Shown here piece after piece: positions 42,579 to 53,160 of a DNA stretch of 64,000 nucleotides. A program made the position numbers and the translations under genes. The notes under the pieces are model-generated. The model had not been told where the DNA came from. It saw only the letters and a list, made by a program, of their open reading frames with translations, and did no database searches. Where the stretch lies: assembly GCF_000304475.1 (NCBI RefSeq), contig NC_018942.1, positions 310,001-374,000 on the forward strand, read 5' to 3'. The stretch is from Kazachstania africana CBS 2517. Taxonomy: Eukaryota > Ascomycota > Saccharomycetes > Saccharomycetales > Saccharomycetaceae. Position 1 is the first letter of the stretch; each line of letters begins with the position of its first letter.

Positions 42579-43106
42579 TTAAATAGTTAAAGAATAAGAA
42601 TATTCATCTTCAGCATTTTGTGCAATCCATAATACCACACAACTTAATAAAATGAAGATATTTCCCAGCACATTATTTATACCCATGCCGACCGTAGGAT
42701 ACGTTGTATAATCCTTAATTACAAACTTGATAATCAAAACAACAATAGAACCTGATAAACCACCGGCTAATAACGCCAAACCCAGGAATAATACGGTTCT
42801 AGCTTGCCAAATAATCGCTTCATTACCACCAAAATCACCATTATTGTAATCCATCAACCTATTTTTTTCAATTGCACTAACAATAACCATACCAAGCGTA
42901 CTGCATAAAAATGGGATCCAATCAATGAACGTAACATGCAGATCCGATGCATTTGCATGTTTTGAATATAGTACGGCATCTAGAAAGATCCAGAACCCTA
43001 ATGCGTATAATATACCGGATAAATATACTCCAAGAGTTCGTAATCCATGAAATGATGGGATATGAAATGGTACACGGAATAAGCCAGCACGTTGTTCGCC
43101 TTCCAT
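42579..43106 (-). CDS. VPS68: Vacuolar sorting membrane protein Vps68
   Basis: A 175-residue four-helix membrane protein (TMEM50 family). Hydrophobic segments lie near residues 22-43, 54-72, 100-128 and 140-163. The N-terminal motif RVPFHIPSFHGLRTLGVYLSG is family-typical. Vps68 associates with Vps55 in endosome-to-vacuole transport. S. cerevisiae Vps68 (YOL129W) has 184 residues and the same neighbours. Confidence 0.92.
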   Translation of the reverse strand: MEGEQRAGLFRVPFHIPSFHGLRTLGVYLSGILYALGFWIFLDAVLYSKHANASDLHVTFIDWIPFLCSTLGMVIVSAIEKNRLMDYNNGDFGGNEAIIWQARTVLFLGLALLAGGLSGSIVVLIIKFVIKDYTTYPTVGMGINNVLGNIFILLSCVVLWIAQNAEDEYSYSLTI

Positions 43107-43322
43107 TGCTATGCTAATATGTTCTTTTTATTTAATTACAGGGGCAAGTTAGATTGCACACTTTTTTTTCTTTCGATCATTACCATCAAGTTCTTAAATC
43201 GGATGAAAATTATATTTTTAAAAAAATATGTTATATTAGTGTAGAATAAATGAAATGTATATAATAAATTGGCTGAGGCATGCTGCGAGTAAATATGATG
43301 TCCGAAAGCTAAGGTAAAATTA

Positions 43323-45644
43323 TCAATCATAACGAGTATATTTAGTTGCTAAACTTGCAATCGAACGTGGGCGGTTGTTATTACTACTATTGTCACCTGC
43401 CCTTCTTCTTGGTAGGACTTTTGTAATTATTGATTTTGCACCACTTTCAGCAGCTTCATTCAAAGTGGTTGGATTTTCTGTAGATGAAATCCACCAAGTT
43501 GCAGCCAACCAACCAACAAAGGCTAAGAATAGCAAAACACCCAAAATACCAAACCACCATGCGAGGTTGCCCTTATCTTGACCAGGCACGGTGACATTCA
43601 TACCAAAAAGGCCTGTAATAACATTTAGTGGAACTAACATAGTACCAATGATTGTCACCTTACCTAGCATTTCAGTAACTCTATGATTAGCATTGAAAGA
43701 TTCTAGTTGTAATTGCGCTAAATAATTGGAATGTGATCTTGCGAAAATTTTTTCATAAGCACTCAAATTTTGAAACATAGTGAGCAAATGATCTTGAATA
43801 TCACCAAGATACATGGCAATATCTGCTCTTGGTTGTGCCCTATTTGGTGGAACGTAATAGCTGTTATTAGTCAAATTGCTACTATTATTGTTGGTATTGT
43901 TTAAAGTAGCTTGTAAATTTGCAATATTTATTTGAGAAGTTAAAGCTGGTCCAATACCATTTGCTTCATCTTGACATCTTTTTGCGAACATTTTAATAAC
44001 ATCCGCTTTACCGCTTAGAAGTCTCATTAAAGTCATTGTCTTACGTCTACCTTCACCAATCTTTTGTAACATAAGTGAAAGGTCTATGTCTCTGGCTAGA
44101 AAGACAGAATCTTCTATAGCATCTGCTTCATACTCAATTGATTGAATTACTGGGGCGAAGCTATCGGTAATGTCATCAATAAGAGCATAACATAACCAGT
44201 CAGAATTAACATTAACATAGTCTCTAAGTTGTCTTACACGTCTTCTAACATTAGCCGAATGTGAAATTGGACCAAAATGGAAGGTTAAGATACCGGTACT
44301 GAAGACGACTAAGTAGACATTAATTGGTTCTAAGAATTCTTCAGATTCTTTATCGTTTTCAAAGGTATGGAAACAAACAAAATAATAGGATTTGAATAAT
44401 TCAACTTTCTCTCTAGTTTCTTGCATTCTGATATCTTCTGCTGTCAAAGGATGAATACCAAATGCTTTTGCAATGCAACGCATTTCATCATCAGTTGGAC
44501 AACTACAGTCTAACCACCACGTTGGTTCACCACCTCTAAAGAGGTCATAAAAGGATGTCCCATCAGATACTAAAGAAGGTATATCAGTAGCATGGACGGT
44601 TTCATCCGAATCTGAGGAAAAAAATGAAAATCTATCAGGGATTGGAATCGAGGCAAAACCATTTGACTGGTCACCAAAATTAGCTGGAACTGAGGCATCC
44701 TCACCTTCAACTTTATTGTTCGCAAACGAGACACCCAAATTTGGTTGAGATGAAGTTGATGTAGTTGTATCATGGGATAATCTTGGAGTATATTTTAATT
44801 TTGCTGCAGAACTGTTGCTATTACTACCACTCGAAATACTAGTTGCGATCGCATCATTATTAACATTATTGTAATAGTATTTGTTTATCAAATGACTATT
44901 TTTTTCCAAAGATTGTTGTACAAATTCCTCTAATTCATCAAAATCAATACCATTAATTCTGGTATGATATTGTGGTTCCATGGGGAAACAAACATCTTCT
45001 TCAGTCTCTTGCGATTCTCTGGATGCTTGTGAGCTGTCACTATCGAACGAGGTTCTTCTTCTTTGACCATTCATATTGGTGTTATCTAGGTTGATCTCTG
45101 ATGATTTATCCGACAACGTTTTCATATTAGAGACCGCTGAAGATGAGACAGTGGAATTTGCTCTTTGTCTTGCGGTTCTAGAGTGTAGTGATTGTGCTTT
45201 AGAAAGTCTACGTGGCAGTGGTAAAGAGGCATTGTTGTTTGTACTATTAGTATTGTTGTATTTCACATTTACATCTTGTGTAGAACGATGATGTTGTAAT
45301 ATTGGGGCGGCAGAGTTTGCTGGTGTGGATGGTGTATTTTCAGTTATTGTTGCGGCAGCAGCAGCTTGAATAACAGGATCTGCATCGTCTAGAGCCATTC
45401 TACGTTGACTTGGAGGAGTACTAGAATGTGAATCATCGTCATTGTTATTGTTTGGAGATCTCGTGTTCTTGAGGTCTAAACTCGCTTGATCATGGTGATT
45501 ATTATTCAAAGTGAAATCTGGATGCTGTCTATGATCGTATAATTCATTATGTTCTTCAGTTTTTAGTGATGTCAATGAATCGACCAAGGAAGTAGTTGGT
45601 GATAAATTTGGGGATGATTGAACAGAACTATTTGAAGAGTCCAT
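43323..45644 (-). CDS. ALR1: Plasma-membrane Mg2+ transporter Alr1 (CorA family)
   Basis: A 773-residue CorA-type channel for Mg2+ uptake. The long N-terminal region (about 330 residues) is Ser/Asn-rich and low-complexity. The CorA domain follows. The signature GMN is at 681-683 (LFGMNVTVPG), between two membrane helices (about 662-683 and 695-722). The C-terminal tail is short and basic. S. cerevisiae Alr1 has 859 residues; ALR2 is a paralogue elsewhere. The position beside VPS68 matches YOL130W. An Asn-rich insertion (NNTNNNSSNLTNNSY) lies in the cytosolic domain. Confidence 0.94.
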   Translation of the reverse strand: MDSSNSSVQSSPNLSPTTSLVDSLTSLKTEEHNELYDHRQHPDFTLNNNHHDQASLDLKNTRSPNNNNDDDSHSSTPPSQRRMALDDADPVIQAAAAATITENTPSTPANSAAPILQHHRSTQDVNVKYNNTNSTNNNASLPLPRRLSKAQSLHSRTARQRANSTVSSSAVSNMKTLSDKSSEINLDNTNMNGQRRRTSFDSDSSQASRESQETEEDVCFPMEPQYHTRINGIDFDELEEFVQQSLEKNSHLINKYYYNNVNNDAIATSISSGSNSNSSAAKLKYTPRLSHDTTTSTSSQPNLGVSFANNKVEGEDASVPANFGDQSNGFASIPIPDRFSFFSSDSDETVHATDIPSLVSDGTSFYDLFRGGEPTWWLDCSCPTDDEMRCIAKAFGIHPLTAEDIRMQETREKVELFKSYYFVCFHTFENDKESEEFLEPINVYLVVFSTGILTFHFGPISHSANVRRRVRQLRDYVNVNSDWLCYALIDDITDSFAPVIQSIEYEADAIEDSVFLARDIDLSLMLQKIGEGRRKTMTLMRLLSGKADVIKMFAKRCQDEANGIGPALTSQINIANLQATLNNTNNNSSNLTNNSYYVPPNRAQPRADIAMYLGDIQDHLLTMFQNLSAYEKIFARSHSNYLAQLQLESFNANHRVTEMLGKVTIIGTMLVPLNVITGLFGMNVTVPGQDKGNLAWWFGILGVLLFLAFVGWLAATWWISSTENPTTLNEAAESGAKSIITKVLPRRRAGDNSSNNNRPRSIASLATKYTRYD

Positions 45645-46494
45645 TTTGAGTCTTTAAATCTTATTAAAATGAAATATATCCTTTGAAAAGTTCCCTAAAA
45701 TGTGCAAAATGTAATGTAAACTATAATATTGTAAGAATTATTTCACCATTTAGAAAGGCTAATAAAATTAAAAAAAATGTGATTATAGTATCTTAGCGTT
45801 AATTCTTGGATGCTATTATGAAGTTCTAATATTGTTACGGTATTTTCCTTTGAAGAGTATTCTGTAACGATTTTATTTTCTTGACCTTCTTATCTTTTAA
45901 TATATTGACTCTCTCTGTACAATAATAATAATAATAATAATAATGATAGTAATAAAATGCTAGTGATTAGAGAAGATGTATTTTAGAAAGAAATAGTCGA
46001 GTATTTAAAACTTGTAGAGCATTCAATAGAAACTGATGGATTCATTAAGGATAAATCATAACAATTTAATAAAGTTATTTGTGATAGAAGAGCAAATAAT
46101 TTAATTAGTGAATCGCATTCAATAAATAGCGGCCTCTCATCGAATTTAAATAATTTTCCCCCGTTCTGCGTGCATCCAGTCCTCACGCAAGTTTGTCGGA
46201 CCGACCGAGCGAAAAAATAAAAAAAAGAATTTTCTCAGTCCTCAGCCATTCCAATTTTTTTTTTTTCTGCGCGTGACAAAACGGGAAGACGGCGGAACCA
46301 GCTCGGTCCGAGTTTCCGTAAGGGGAAAAAGAGTCTCTTTCACCTGATCCATATTGCTCGCTGTCTGTTGCCATCTAAAATAGGTGCGGGTAATGTTTAT
46401 TTTCTTTTCTTCGATGTACTTCGGCGGCTAAAAACTGGATTATTAGATACCATCAACATTACAGAAATATATAAACACAAATATACGAATGCAA
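45645..46494. other. Intergenic, ALR1 promoter
   Basis: 850 bp upstream of ALR1. AAT-type trinucleotide repeats lie at 45921-45944. GC-richer sequence near 46165-46330 includes T-runs. The two short frames here have no features. Confidence 0.5.
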
Positions 46495-46785
46495 TTATAT
46501 GTACGGCTCGTAGGCGTACTCATCTGAGAAGAAGCTCTCTAGGTTGAGGTTCCGTTTGACATGCTCTATTGTGTCCTGGATATCATCAAACCCATGAAAA
46601 CTTTGATCAGTCATATCTTCATCATACACTTGTTCTTGCTCTTCTTCCTCATAATCATCTTCTTCGACTTGATTTAGACACCTCACAAATTCCAACTTGA
46701 ACTTGCGTATCTGCTTGGCAATCTCAAACCTTTGAATTATTTTAAACTTGATTTCCTCTTCAATCTCTTGTGTTAACTCTATCAT
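46495..46785 (-). CDS. Small Stb1/YOL131W-like protein
   Basis: A 96-residue charged protein. The N-terminal stretch EIEEEIKFKIIQRFEIAKQI resembles the helical N-terminus of Stb1 (Sin3/Swi6-binding protein). It lies exactly where S. cerevisiae YOL131W (108 residues, uncharacterised, which I believe to be the Stb1 paralogue) is expected between ALR1 and GAS4. The C-terminal half is very acidic (EEEEQEQVYDEDM). The frame stays open some 60 nt upstream of the ATG at 46785 but has no further ATG there. Function unknown; a role in G1/S transcription would be a guess from the paralogue. Confidence 0.6.
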   Translation of the reverse strand: MIELTQEIEEEIKFKIIQRFEIAKQIRKFKLEFVRCLNQVEEDDYEEEEQEQVYDEDMTDQSFHGFDDIQDTIEHVKRNLNLESFFSDEYAYEPYI

Positions 46786-47076
46786 AGCTCGTTTCGAATA
46801 CTTTTGCTTCTTCAAAGAGGATACAGTCCAACAATTTGAGGACGGGTTGCAATTAATAAGCTCAATGGACTACTATCTATACGTATATGAGAAGTACTTT
46901 CTGCTATACTCAAGAACTATGAGATATTCTTTTTTCTTCCTGCATCTGTTAATTCTTTTAATTGGAGAACGACACTACATAAAACTTTCGTCTTCGCTGG
47001 GAAAAATAGAAACTATAACAACATTAGCAATGGAACTCCAAGCAAATCGTTATAATGGAGTATACATATACCACAC

Positions 47077-48495
47077 TTAAACAAATTGATATACTATATA
47101 CACTATCGCAAAGCATAACCACACGGAATCGACTATACTAATTTTGTTCGTTTCATTTTTTTTGGGTTTCCTGGATTTATCCTTAGATCCTTTACTAGAG
47201 TCGAAGTTGTTGACAATCCTCATGGAATTTAAGCTAGGAAGTTCTCCACCTGCATTATCATAAAATTTGTATTTGGATTTCAAATTTTCAGGATCAAGAT
47301 CTACAAAATGGCCTTTCTCTATCGAGATACCTTTCTTAATCAATGGCTTCGCTAAATCTTTAGCTACTTTGGTAATGATATTTATATTTTCGTACTTCGT
47401 GGAACATAATGGTAAATTACTCATTGAAGCTTGTTCAATTTGTTCATTTTTCGACATGGCTGACATGAAATCCTTCTTTGTTGGCAATGCTAAACCTTTA
47501 TAATGATTCTTCAACTGATTAAAGTCCTCCAATATCGTCGCACTGCCATCTTCTTTAATGTCAACTAATCCATAGTTATTAGGTTCTTGTGTGAATTCAT
47601 AGACTAAGCCACCACTAAAAACATCATACATATCCTTGGAGAATAAAGCTTTCACTTCATCAAATGTTCGTGGGAGCACTCTGTTACATCCAAATTCAGA
47701 GAAAAAAACAGGCTTAGAGTAATCGCTATATGCCTCAATCAACTTATCATACCCTGAACTCTCTAAAGTTTGTTTTCCACACCACTGATATGAATTGACC
47801 CCATAAAAATCAACATTCGTAATTTTACCATCCTTATCGGTGCATTCAAGGTATTTAGACAGTGGTACTCTATACTTTAAATCGTCAGCTGCAGAATATC
47901 CAACGGGAATGTCTCTGTCACAATGCTGATTTATGTACGTTTTCATGTCACCAATCAATTGTTTGACATAAGGTGGAGAATATTGTGCAGATCTCTTGTC
48001 ATTAATGACTTCATTACCTGCAAAGAATCCCAGTGTATTATTATATCCAGAAAACTGTTCAACCACCTGAAATACATGTTCTAAATAATCTTGATTATAC
48101 GTAGTCCATGGTTCATATCTATTTAAATGTTGATTTTCTAAAGGTGAATTTACATCTAAGATTAAATATATTCCTGCCATACCCAGCATTGTCATACATT
48201 CATCATGGTTTAATTCAGGATTAACAGAGTATATCCTAACTGTATTAATACCTAGTTCTTGGAATAATATAATATCACGTGCACATGTGTCTGGATCAGA
48301 CAGCGGATCTTGGGCACTGTTTACCTCTGAGGAACCGCCTGGTTGATAATCAACTCCTTTAATGAAAAATGGTTCTCCAGTTACTGTATCAACGAAACGC
48401 TTACCACTTATGCCAATGGGGTTAATGGATGCTGCTGATACAAAAATGCAACTGAAACAGAAATACGCCAATATTAGTAAACCTCGGAACATCAT
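47077..48495 (-). CDS. GAS4: GPI-anchored 1,3-beta-glucanosyltransferase Gas4 (GH72)
   Basis: A 472-residue cell-wall enzyme that elongates beta-1,3-glucan; S. cerevisiae Gas4 (471 residues) acts in spore wall assembly. There is a signal peptide of about 22 residues (MMFRGLLILAYFCFSCIFVS). The catalytic acid/base Glu162 is in FFAGNEVIND and the nucleophile Glu267 in FFSEFGCN. No X8/CBM43 module is seen, as in Gas3-5. The C-terminus ends in a hydrophobic GPI signal (WLCFAIVYIVYQFV). Start at ATG 48495, with a second ATG directly after it; the frame upstream has no ATG. Neighbours match YOL132W. Confidence 0.92.
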   Translation of the reverse strand: MMFRGLLILAYFCFSCIFVSAASINPIGISGKRFVDTVTGEPFFIKGVDYQPGGSSEVNSAQDPLSDPDTCARDIILFQELGINTVRIYSVNPELNHDECMTMLGMAGIYLILDVNSPLENQHLNRYEPWTTYNQDYLEHVFQVVEQFSGYNNTLGFFAGNEVINDKRSAQYSPPYVKQLIGDMKTYINQHCDRDIPVGYSAADDLKYRVPLSKYLECTDKDGKITNVDFYGVNSYQWCGKQTLESSGYDKLIEAYSDYSKPVFFSEFGCNRVLPRTFDEVKALFSKDMYDVFSGGLVYEFTQEPNNYGLVDIKEDGSATILEDFNQLKNHYKGLALPTKKDFMSAMSKNEQIEQASMSNLPLCSTKYENINIITKVAKDLAKPLIKKGISIEKGHFVDLDPENLKSKYKFYDNAGGELPSLNSMRIVNNFDSSKGSKDKSRKPKKNETNKISIVDSVWLCFAIVYIVYQFV

Positions 48496-48700
48496 TTTTC
48501 TGTCTTGGATGATATCTTTATTAGTAGCCACTTAGAGACATATTGTGCACTCTAAAATGCATTTTTGTCGATTTTATTGTCACTGTCATCATCTTTCACC
48601 ATTTATCTTTGTGTCATAAGGCCTTTACAAAATAATGTCATATCATCAAGTTTTGAAAAAAATATATGTCATTCTATATAAGTACATAAAACTTTGGAAC

Positions 48701-49628
48701 CTATAAAGCGAAAAAATTATCATCATCAAAGGTTGGATAGATGAAGCCTTGCTCTGTTAGAGTGGAGCAACAAGTTCTTACAGTGTCCTCATTAAGGTTC
48801 AATGACTGCGCAATTAATGGAATAGGAATGGCAAACGAGTTAGCGTCTTTACCCTCACATTGTGTTTTACAGAACTCCAGAATTCTTTGTAAAGGTGATC
48901 CATTACTATTATCAGTGGCTTCATTCTCTTGTACAAACAATGACTGTCCTTCGCTATTGCCATTGTTATTATACTGTTCTTGATTATGTGAAGGATCGGG
49001 AAGTTTTCCAGTTGCTATAGCATACCATTTGATCACTTCTAAGTGATGTGCTATGATCTCATTGAATGAGTCAACGTTTTTAATAACAGCATATTGAATG
49101 TTTTTCTTGCCACCAAATTCTTTTAATGCACCATACACTGTGACATATGTGCCCACTTGATATTGTTGTGCGACTTGTGAATTATATTCCTTTTCTTGCT
49201 GATCGCTATTCTCTTGACTGGCAGTCATATCAGTTGCATCATCGCTCCATTTCTTTACATCAATTTGTCCAGTACCATCTTCAATAGTAATGAAAATATT
49301 GGTCGCATGGTCCGTGATATTTCTGATAACCCCAACGAAAGAAACATAATGAAGTTCTTGCCCATTTGTTACGAAAGGACCATCCTGGATTTCCTGTACA
49401 GAGTTCAAAATTTGCTTTATAGTTACGGGAGTCAAAGTATTTGGACGTGAAGTATTATTAGTAGAGTCGTTGGTGTTTGATCTATTGTCTGAATGTTCAA
49501 ATCCGCCACCAGTAATTGATGAATGTTCGTTATAAGGTTGATAAGCTGCAAAGATAAAAAAAAAGTTCGTTAGTACTCAACATGGAATAGAGATAAGAAT
49601 GATAAGAAAGTCACAACATACTTGCCAT
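48701..49628 (-). CDS. RFA2: Replication protein A 32-kDa subunit Rfa2, spliced
   Basis: The middle subunit of the single-strand DNA binding complex RPA, 283 residues after splicing. Exon 1 is only 7 nt (49622-49628, ATGGCAA) and exon 2 is 48701-49545. The junction gives MATYQPYNEHSSITGGGFE, very like S. cerevisiae Rfa2 (273 residues), whose gene has an intron at the same place. The OB fold covers about residues 60-170 (VGVIRNITDHATNIFITIED), and a C-terminal winged helix ends the protein. Two MCB boxes lie upstream. In S. cerevisiae RFA2 is YNL312W on chromosome XIV, so here it is interleaved with YOL genes. Confidence 0.96.
49546..49621 (-). other. RFA2 intron
   Basis: A 76-nt intron with GTATGT at its 5' end (49621 downwards), TACTAAC at 49569-49575 and CAG at 49546-49548. 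It begins after codon 2 plus one base. Confidence 0.93.
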
Positions 49629-49715
49629 CTTGCAGAGGGATATAATTCGTTCTTATGATAATTGATAGTATTTCCTTGCTGGTCCATTATTTCAATGATC
49701 TTTTATAATTCCTTT

Positions 49716-49744
49716 ACGCGTCTTCTTATTTTATTAGAACGCGT
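49716..49744. promoter_or_regulatory. Two MCB boxes upstream of RFA2
   Basis: ACGCGT at 49716-49721 and 49739-49744, 88-116 bp upstream of the RFA2 start. MBF (Mbp1-Swi6) binds this palindrome and drives DNA replication genes at G1/S, including the RPA genes of S. cerevisiae. Confidence 0.7.
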
Positions 49745-50115
49745 ATAATGCAATATAATCACTATTAACGATTGTGTAATGGGCTTTGTGAAGATGGTTA
49801 AATGGGCTATCAGAGCTGTCACTATCAAGTTCTTGATAGGCCAAAGAGATCAGATTTGCTATATCAGGTCTACTACTGTGTTGTATATTGCTAGGGGCAT
49901 TTGAAGAGATAGAATTATGTTATACCTGGTCCGTCGCCTATCCAGCCATCTGCAGGATAAGAAAGAGGTTTAATAGCTACACACACCGATCGCAAATTTT
50001 AGAGAAAGACTATTTACAACACTTGATAATTAGCTATAAAGGTTTTCTGCTAGTGTCTTGTTTTTAAATTTGGAATATATGTTGAAATCTGTATATTGCT
50101 TAAGGTTTTTAAAGA

Positions 50116-50158
50116 TGAAAAATTTTCGTCTTTAAAGACTTCCGAGTAAAGTCATCGC
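50116..50158 (+). promoter_or_regulatory. RRPE and PAC-like pair before EMW1
   Basis: TGAAAAATTT (perfect RRPE) at 50116-50125 and GTCATCGC (PAC core CTCATCGC with one mismatch) at 50151-50158, 57-99 bp upstream of the EMW1 start. Both are typical of ribosome-biogenesis promoters. Confidence 0.5.
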
Positions 50159-50214
50159 TATCACTCAATATAGAATCGAGGCCTTCATAGCTCTAATCCC
50201 TCTTCCCCCAACTG

Positions 50215-52920
50215 ATGGACGTTTTACTGCATGCACATTTATTATTGGCCTCCAATGTTGAGGCGTTGGAAGGATTCAATGTTAGCGAACCAGGCTTGAA
50301 TTATGCCAGAAATATATTGAGCGGCGATTCATACTTAGTTGTCGAGAACCTATTCGAACAAACAGGCAAGAAGATCGAAGTCGAGAACCCAAGTTCAGAA
50401 GATTCTACTTTACATGCCATATCTCAGTTCATTTCGGAAAACTTCCAGAGCAATTTTAGTGCATCATTATTATTAGCCATCGCTTTATTACAATGCTTTA
50501 TCCAAAACAACTTCACTGGTCCATCAACCCCAACAGACTTGTTTAACATTATGTTCCAAACTTCCGAAAGAGAACTAGTAAATGAAGCCTTACTACAAAG
50601 TTTGGCGGTATCTGGTCAACCTGCATACGAACTAATGGACAACCCAGAATGTATTGTTTTAGCTTTGATATTGCTCGAGAAGATCACCAACCAACCAAGT
50701 CTTTTTGACGTTTTGAGAAATGGCGAAGAGGTTGCTATCCCCGAAATATCAGGGACTGAGACGTCAGGTCTACTCTCTTCAGCTCACTGGTGGAGACAAA
50801 GAGCTATATCTCTGCATCTTTCCTTGTTGCCTGAGCCCTCTGGTCATCAACCAATCGTTGCTTCAGCCATTATGAGTTCAATCGATATTTGTCACTCAAT
50901 CACCAAAGATCTTCCAGCTGATGTTACAGACGCTTTTAAGAAAAATCTTTACACTATTTACTACTTAGAAAATGTTAAGGTCTCATTAGCAATTAATACT
51001 GAACACTTATGCCTTTCCATCTTTAACAAAAGTGAAAAATTAACAGATTTCCAATTTGTTTTGACTGGTGCTCGTGCAAAGAGAACCAAGTTTCAACAAA
51101 CTGGACACGCTGGGTTAATCATCCTCGCTCAATCAAACACCCATGATGAAAAAGATGCTGTTTCATCAATTACTCCTGAAAGTTTCGAGCTAAATTCTGA
51201 ACTTTTACTGGAAAGACCACATTTTGACTCTATTGGCTCTGAGCCTTTGGATGAGCAAATTGTTAAGAAACAAAAATTCGAAAATAATGGTTTAGAAGAT
51301 GAGAGACTTTTACCACTTGCCATTCGTCAAGAAAGTATTCCTGAAGTATTGAAAAGTCTAGATCCAAATGACCAACCACTTCTTTCTAATTACGATTCTA
51401 TTCAGTTACTTTTACGTTTATATACCATTAGACAGACCTCCCCTGCTAAAGATCCCTTGGTTGAAGAAGAACTGTCAGCATTAATTAGCAGAATTGTTTA
51501 TCAAGATGGTCCAAAAAATTGGACTATTTTCTCACGTTCGTTATGGGAAAGATCTATTTTAGAAACCAACAAAGCTAAAACAATTGAAAGAGGTTTGTTA
51601 CAAATGCAATCATTAGTCGAAGAGTTGGGTTTGAAAATTCAAACTAGATTGGTGCCACAAAATGAGGATGACATCTCACAATCCCCAGTTCCTAGATTGA
51701 AGTACATCCATCAACTACCATTTATTCCACGTTGGAACCTAGACAGTCAGTTGGCGGAAAAATATATGTCTTTGGGTTTGCTCAGATCTGCTGTCGAAAT
51801 TTACGATAGATTGCATATGTGCTGTGAATCAGCACTGTGTTACGCTGCTGTTGGTGATGAAAAGAATGCTGAAGAGATTCTTGTCGCAAGAATAGAAGAA
51901 AACCCTAAGGATGCTAGAGCCTACTCTATTCTTGGTAATATTAGACAGGATCCATCATTATGGGAAAAAAGTTGGGAAATTGGCAAATATGTCAATGCAA
52001 AGAATTCTCTTGGTAGATATTATTATAACCCACCTGCTAATTCTGGAATAACAAGAGACTACAGCGTAGCACTTAAGCACTTGAATGACTCATTAAGACA
52101 ATACCCATTGAGTTTTGAAACGTGGTACTTCTATGGTTGTGTTGCATTAGAATGTGGTAAAATGGAAGTAGCCTCAGAAGCATTTTCAAGATGTGTTTCT
52201 TTGGACGAATCTCACCCAATGTCGTGGTCTAATTTAAGTGCTGCTTATGTTGAATTAGGCAAATTAAAGGAAGCACACAGTTGTCTGAAGAGAGCTGTTG
52301 CATCCGATTCGCAGAAGAATTGGAGAATTTGGGAAAATTACATGCTTGTTTCAGTTAAATTGGATGAATGGGATGATGTATTATTAGCCTGTAAGCAACT
52401 AGTACACATTAAGAGAGATAAAGTAGGTGAAGGTTCTATTGATTTACCAATAGTCGAAAAATTAGTGGAATTATTAGTTTCCACTGATTATCGTGAAGAT
52501 ACAAAGCAGCAAAATCACTTCCAGAGAACATGTATAGAGTTTGTTTGTGTCACCTTACCCTCTGTCATTACTACAAGTGCCAGATTATGGAGCTTGGTCG
52601 CTAGAGTGGAGCTATGGCGTAGAAAGCCTTGGAGTTCTTTAGAAAGCCATGAAAGAAGCTTTAGAGCCATTTCTCATAATCCGGATTTAGAAATTGATGA
52701 AAAGATCTGGAATGAAACTGTCGAAGCTTGTGAAGATTTAATTGCAGCCTATGAATCTCTAGGGGAAATGGAGGGTAGACATGGAGAGAGCAGTTTAGTA
52801 TGCAGAGATTGGAAATACAAGGCAAGATCTACAATCAAGTCATTGATGAGTAGAGGAAAAGGTAGATGGGAGGACTCAGATGGTTGGGAAAGACTCATGG
52901 AGGCCAGAAGACAACTTTAA
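50215..52920 (+). CDS. EMW1: TPR protein Emw1 (TTC27 family)
   Basis: A 901-residue protein close to S. cerevisiae Emw1 (904). The N-terminal 450 residues are helical without a recognised domain. From about residue 515 to 720 there are tetratricopeptide repeats, clearest in WYFYGCVALECGKMEVASEA and MSWSNLSAAYVELGKLKEAH. Emw1 is essential and linked to cell-wall integrity; its molecular role is not established, and human TTC27 is the relative. In S. cerevisiae it is divergent from RFA2 (YNL313C/YNL312W), the same arrangement as here. Confidence 0.93.
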   Translation: MDVLLHAHLLLASNVEALEGFNVSEPGLNYARNILSGDSYLVVENLFEQTGKKIEVENPSSEDSTLHAISQFISENFQSNFSASLLLAIALLQCFIQNNFTGPSTPTDLFNIMFQTSERELVNEALLQSLAVSGQPAYELMDNPECIVLALILLEKITNQPSLFDVLRNGEEVAIPEISGTETSGLLSSAHWWRQRAISLHLSLLPEPSGHQPIVASAIMSSIDICHSITKDLPADVTDAFKKNLYTIYYLENVKVSLAINTEHLCLSIFNKSEKLTDFQFVLTGARAKRTKFQQTGHAGLIILAQSNTHDEKDAVSSITPESFELNSELLLERPHFDSIGSEPLDEQIVKKQKFENNGLEDERLLPLAIRQESIPEVLKSLDPNDQPLLSNYDSIQLLLRLYTIRQTSPAKDPLVEEELSALISRIVYQDGPKNWTIFSRSLWERSILETNKAKTIERGLLQMQSLVEELGLKIQTRLVPQNEDDISQSPVPRLKYIHQLPFIPRWNLDSQLAEKYMSLGLLRSAVEIYDRLHMCCESALCYAAVGDEKNAEEILVARIEENPKDARAYSILGNIRQDPSLWEKSWEIGKYVNAKNSLGRYYYNPPANSGITRDYSVALKHLNDSLRQYPLSFETWYFYGCVALECGKMEVASEAFSRCVSLDESHPMSWSNLSAAYVELGKLKEAHSCLKRAVASDSQKNWRIWENYMLVSVKLDEWDDVLLACKQLVHIKRDKVGEGSIDLPIVEKLVELLVSTDYREDTKQQNHFQRTCIEFVCVTLPSVITTSARLWSLVARVELWRRKPWSSLESHERSFRAISHNPDLEIDEKIWNETVEACEDLIAAYESLGEMEGRHGESSLVCRDWKYKARSTIKSLMSRGKGRWEDSDGWERLMEARRQL

Positions 52921-53160
52921 AAGCTGAAAGATAGTGCAACCTTTATTGATCCTTATATATCAATTTGCATGTGATGTTATATATATTTATGTATTAATGT
53001 ACGATAGTTAAAAGAGTAGATAATCACAAAACACAGTTTATTTCCGTAGGAAGTCGTGGTTCGTAGAATAATGCTGAGGTTAGATCAAATAGAATGTCCT
53101 TGAACTTGAAAGGACCACTTTTCCAAAAGAAATAATAATATGACAATATAGGAAGAAATA

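Larger units (their letters stand above)
49629..50214. promoter_or_regulatory. Divergent promoter, RFA2 / EMW1
   Basis: 586 bp serving two essential genes. MCB boxes lie on the RFA2 side and an RRPE/PAC-like pair on the EMW1 side, both listed separately. The middle holds nothing I can name. Confidence 0.6.
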
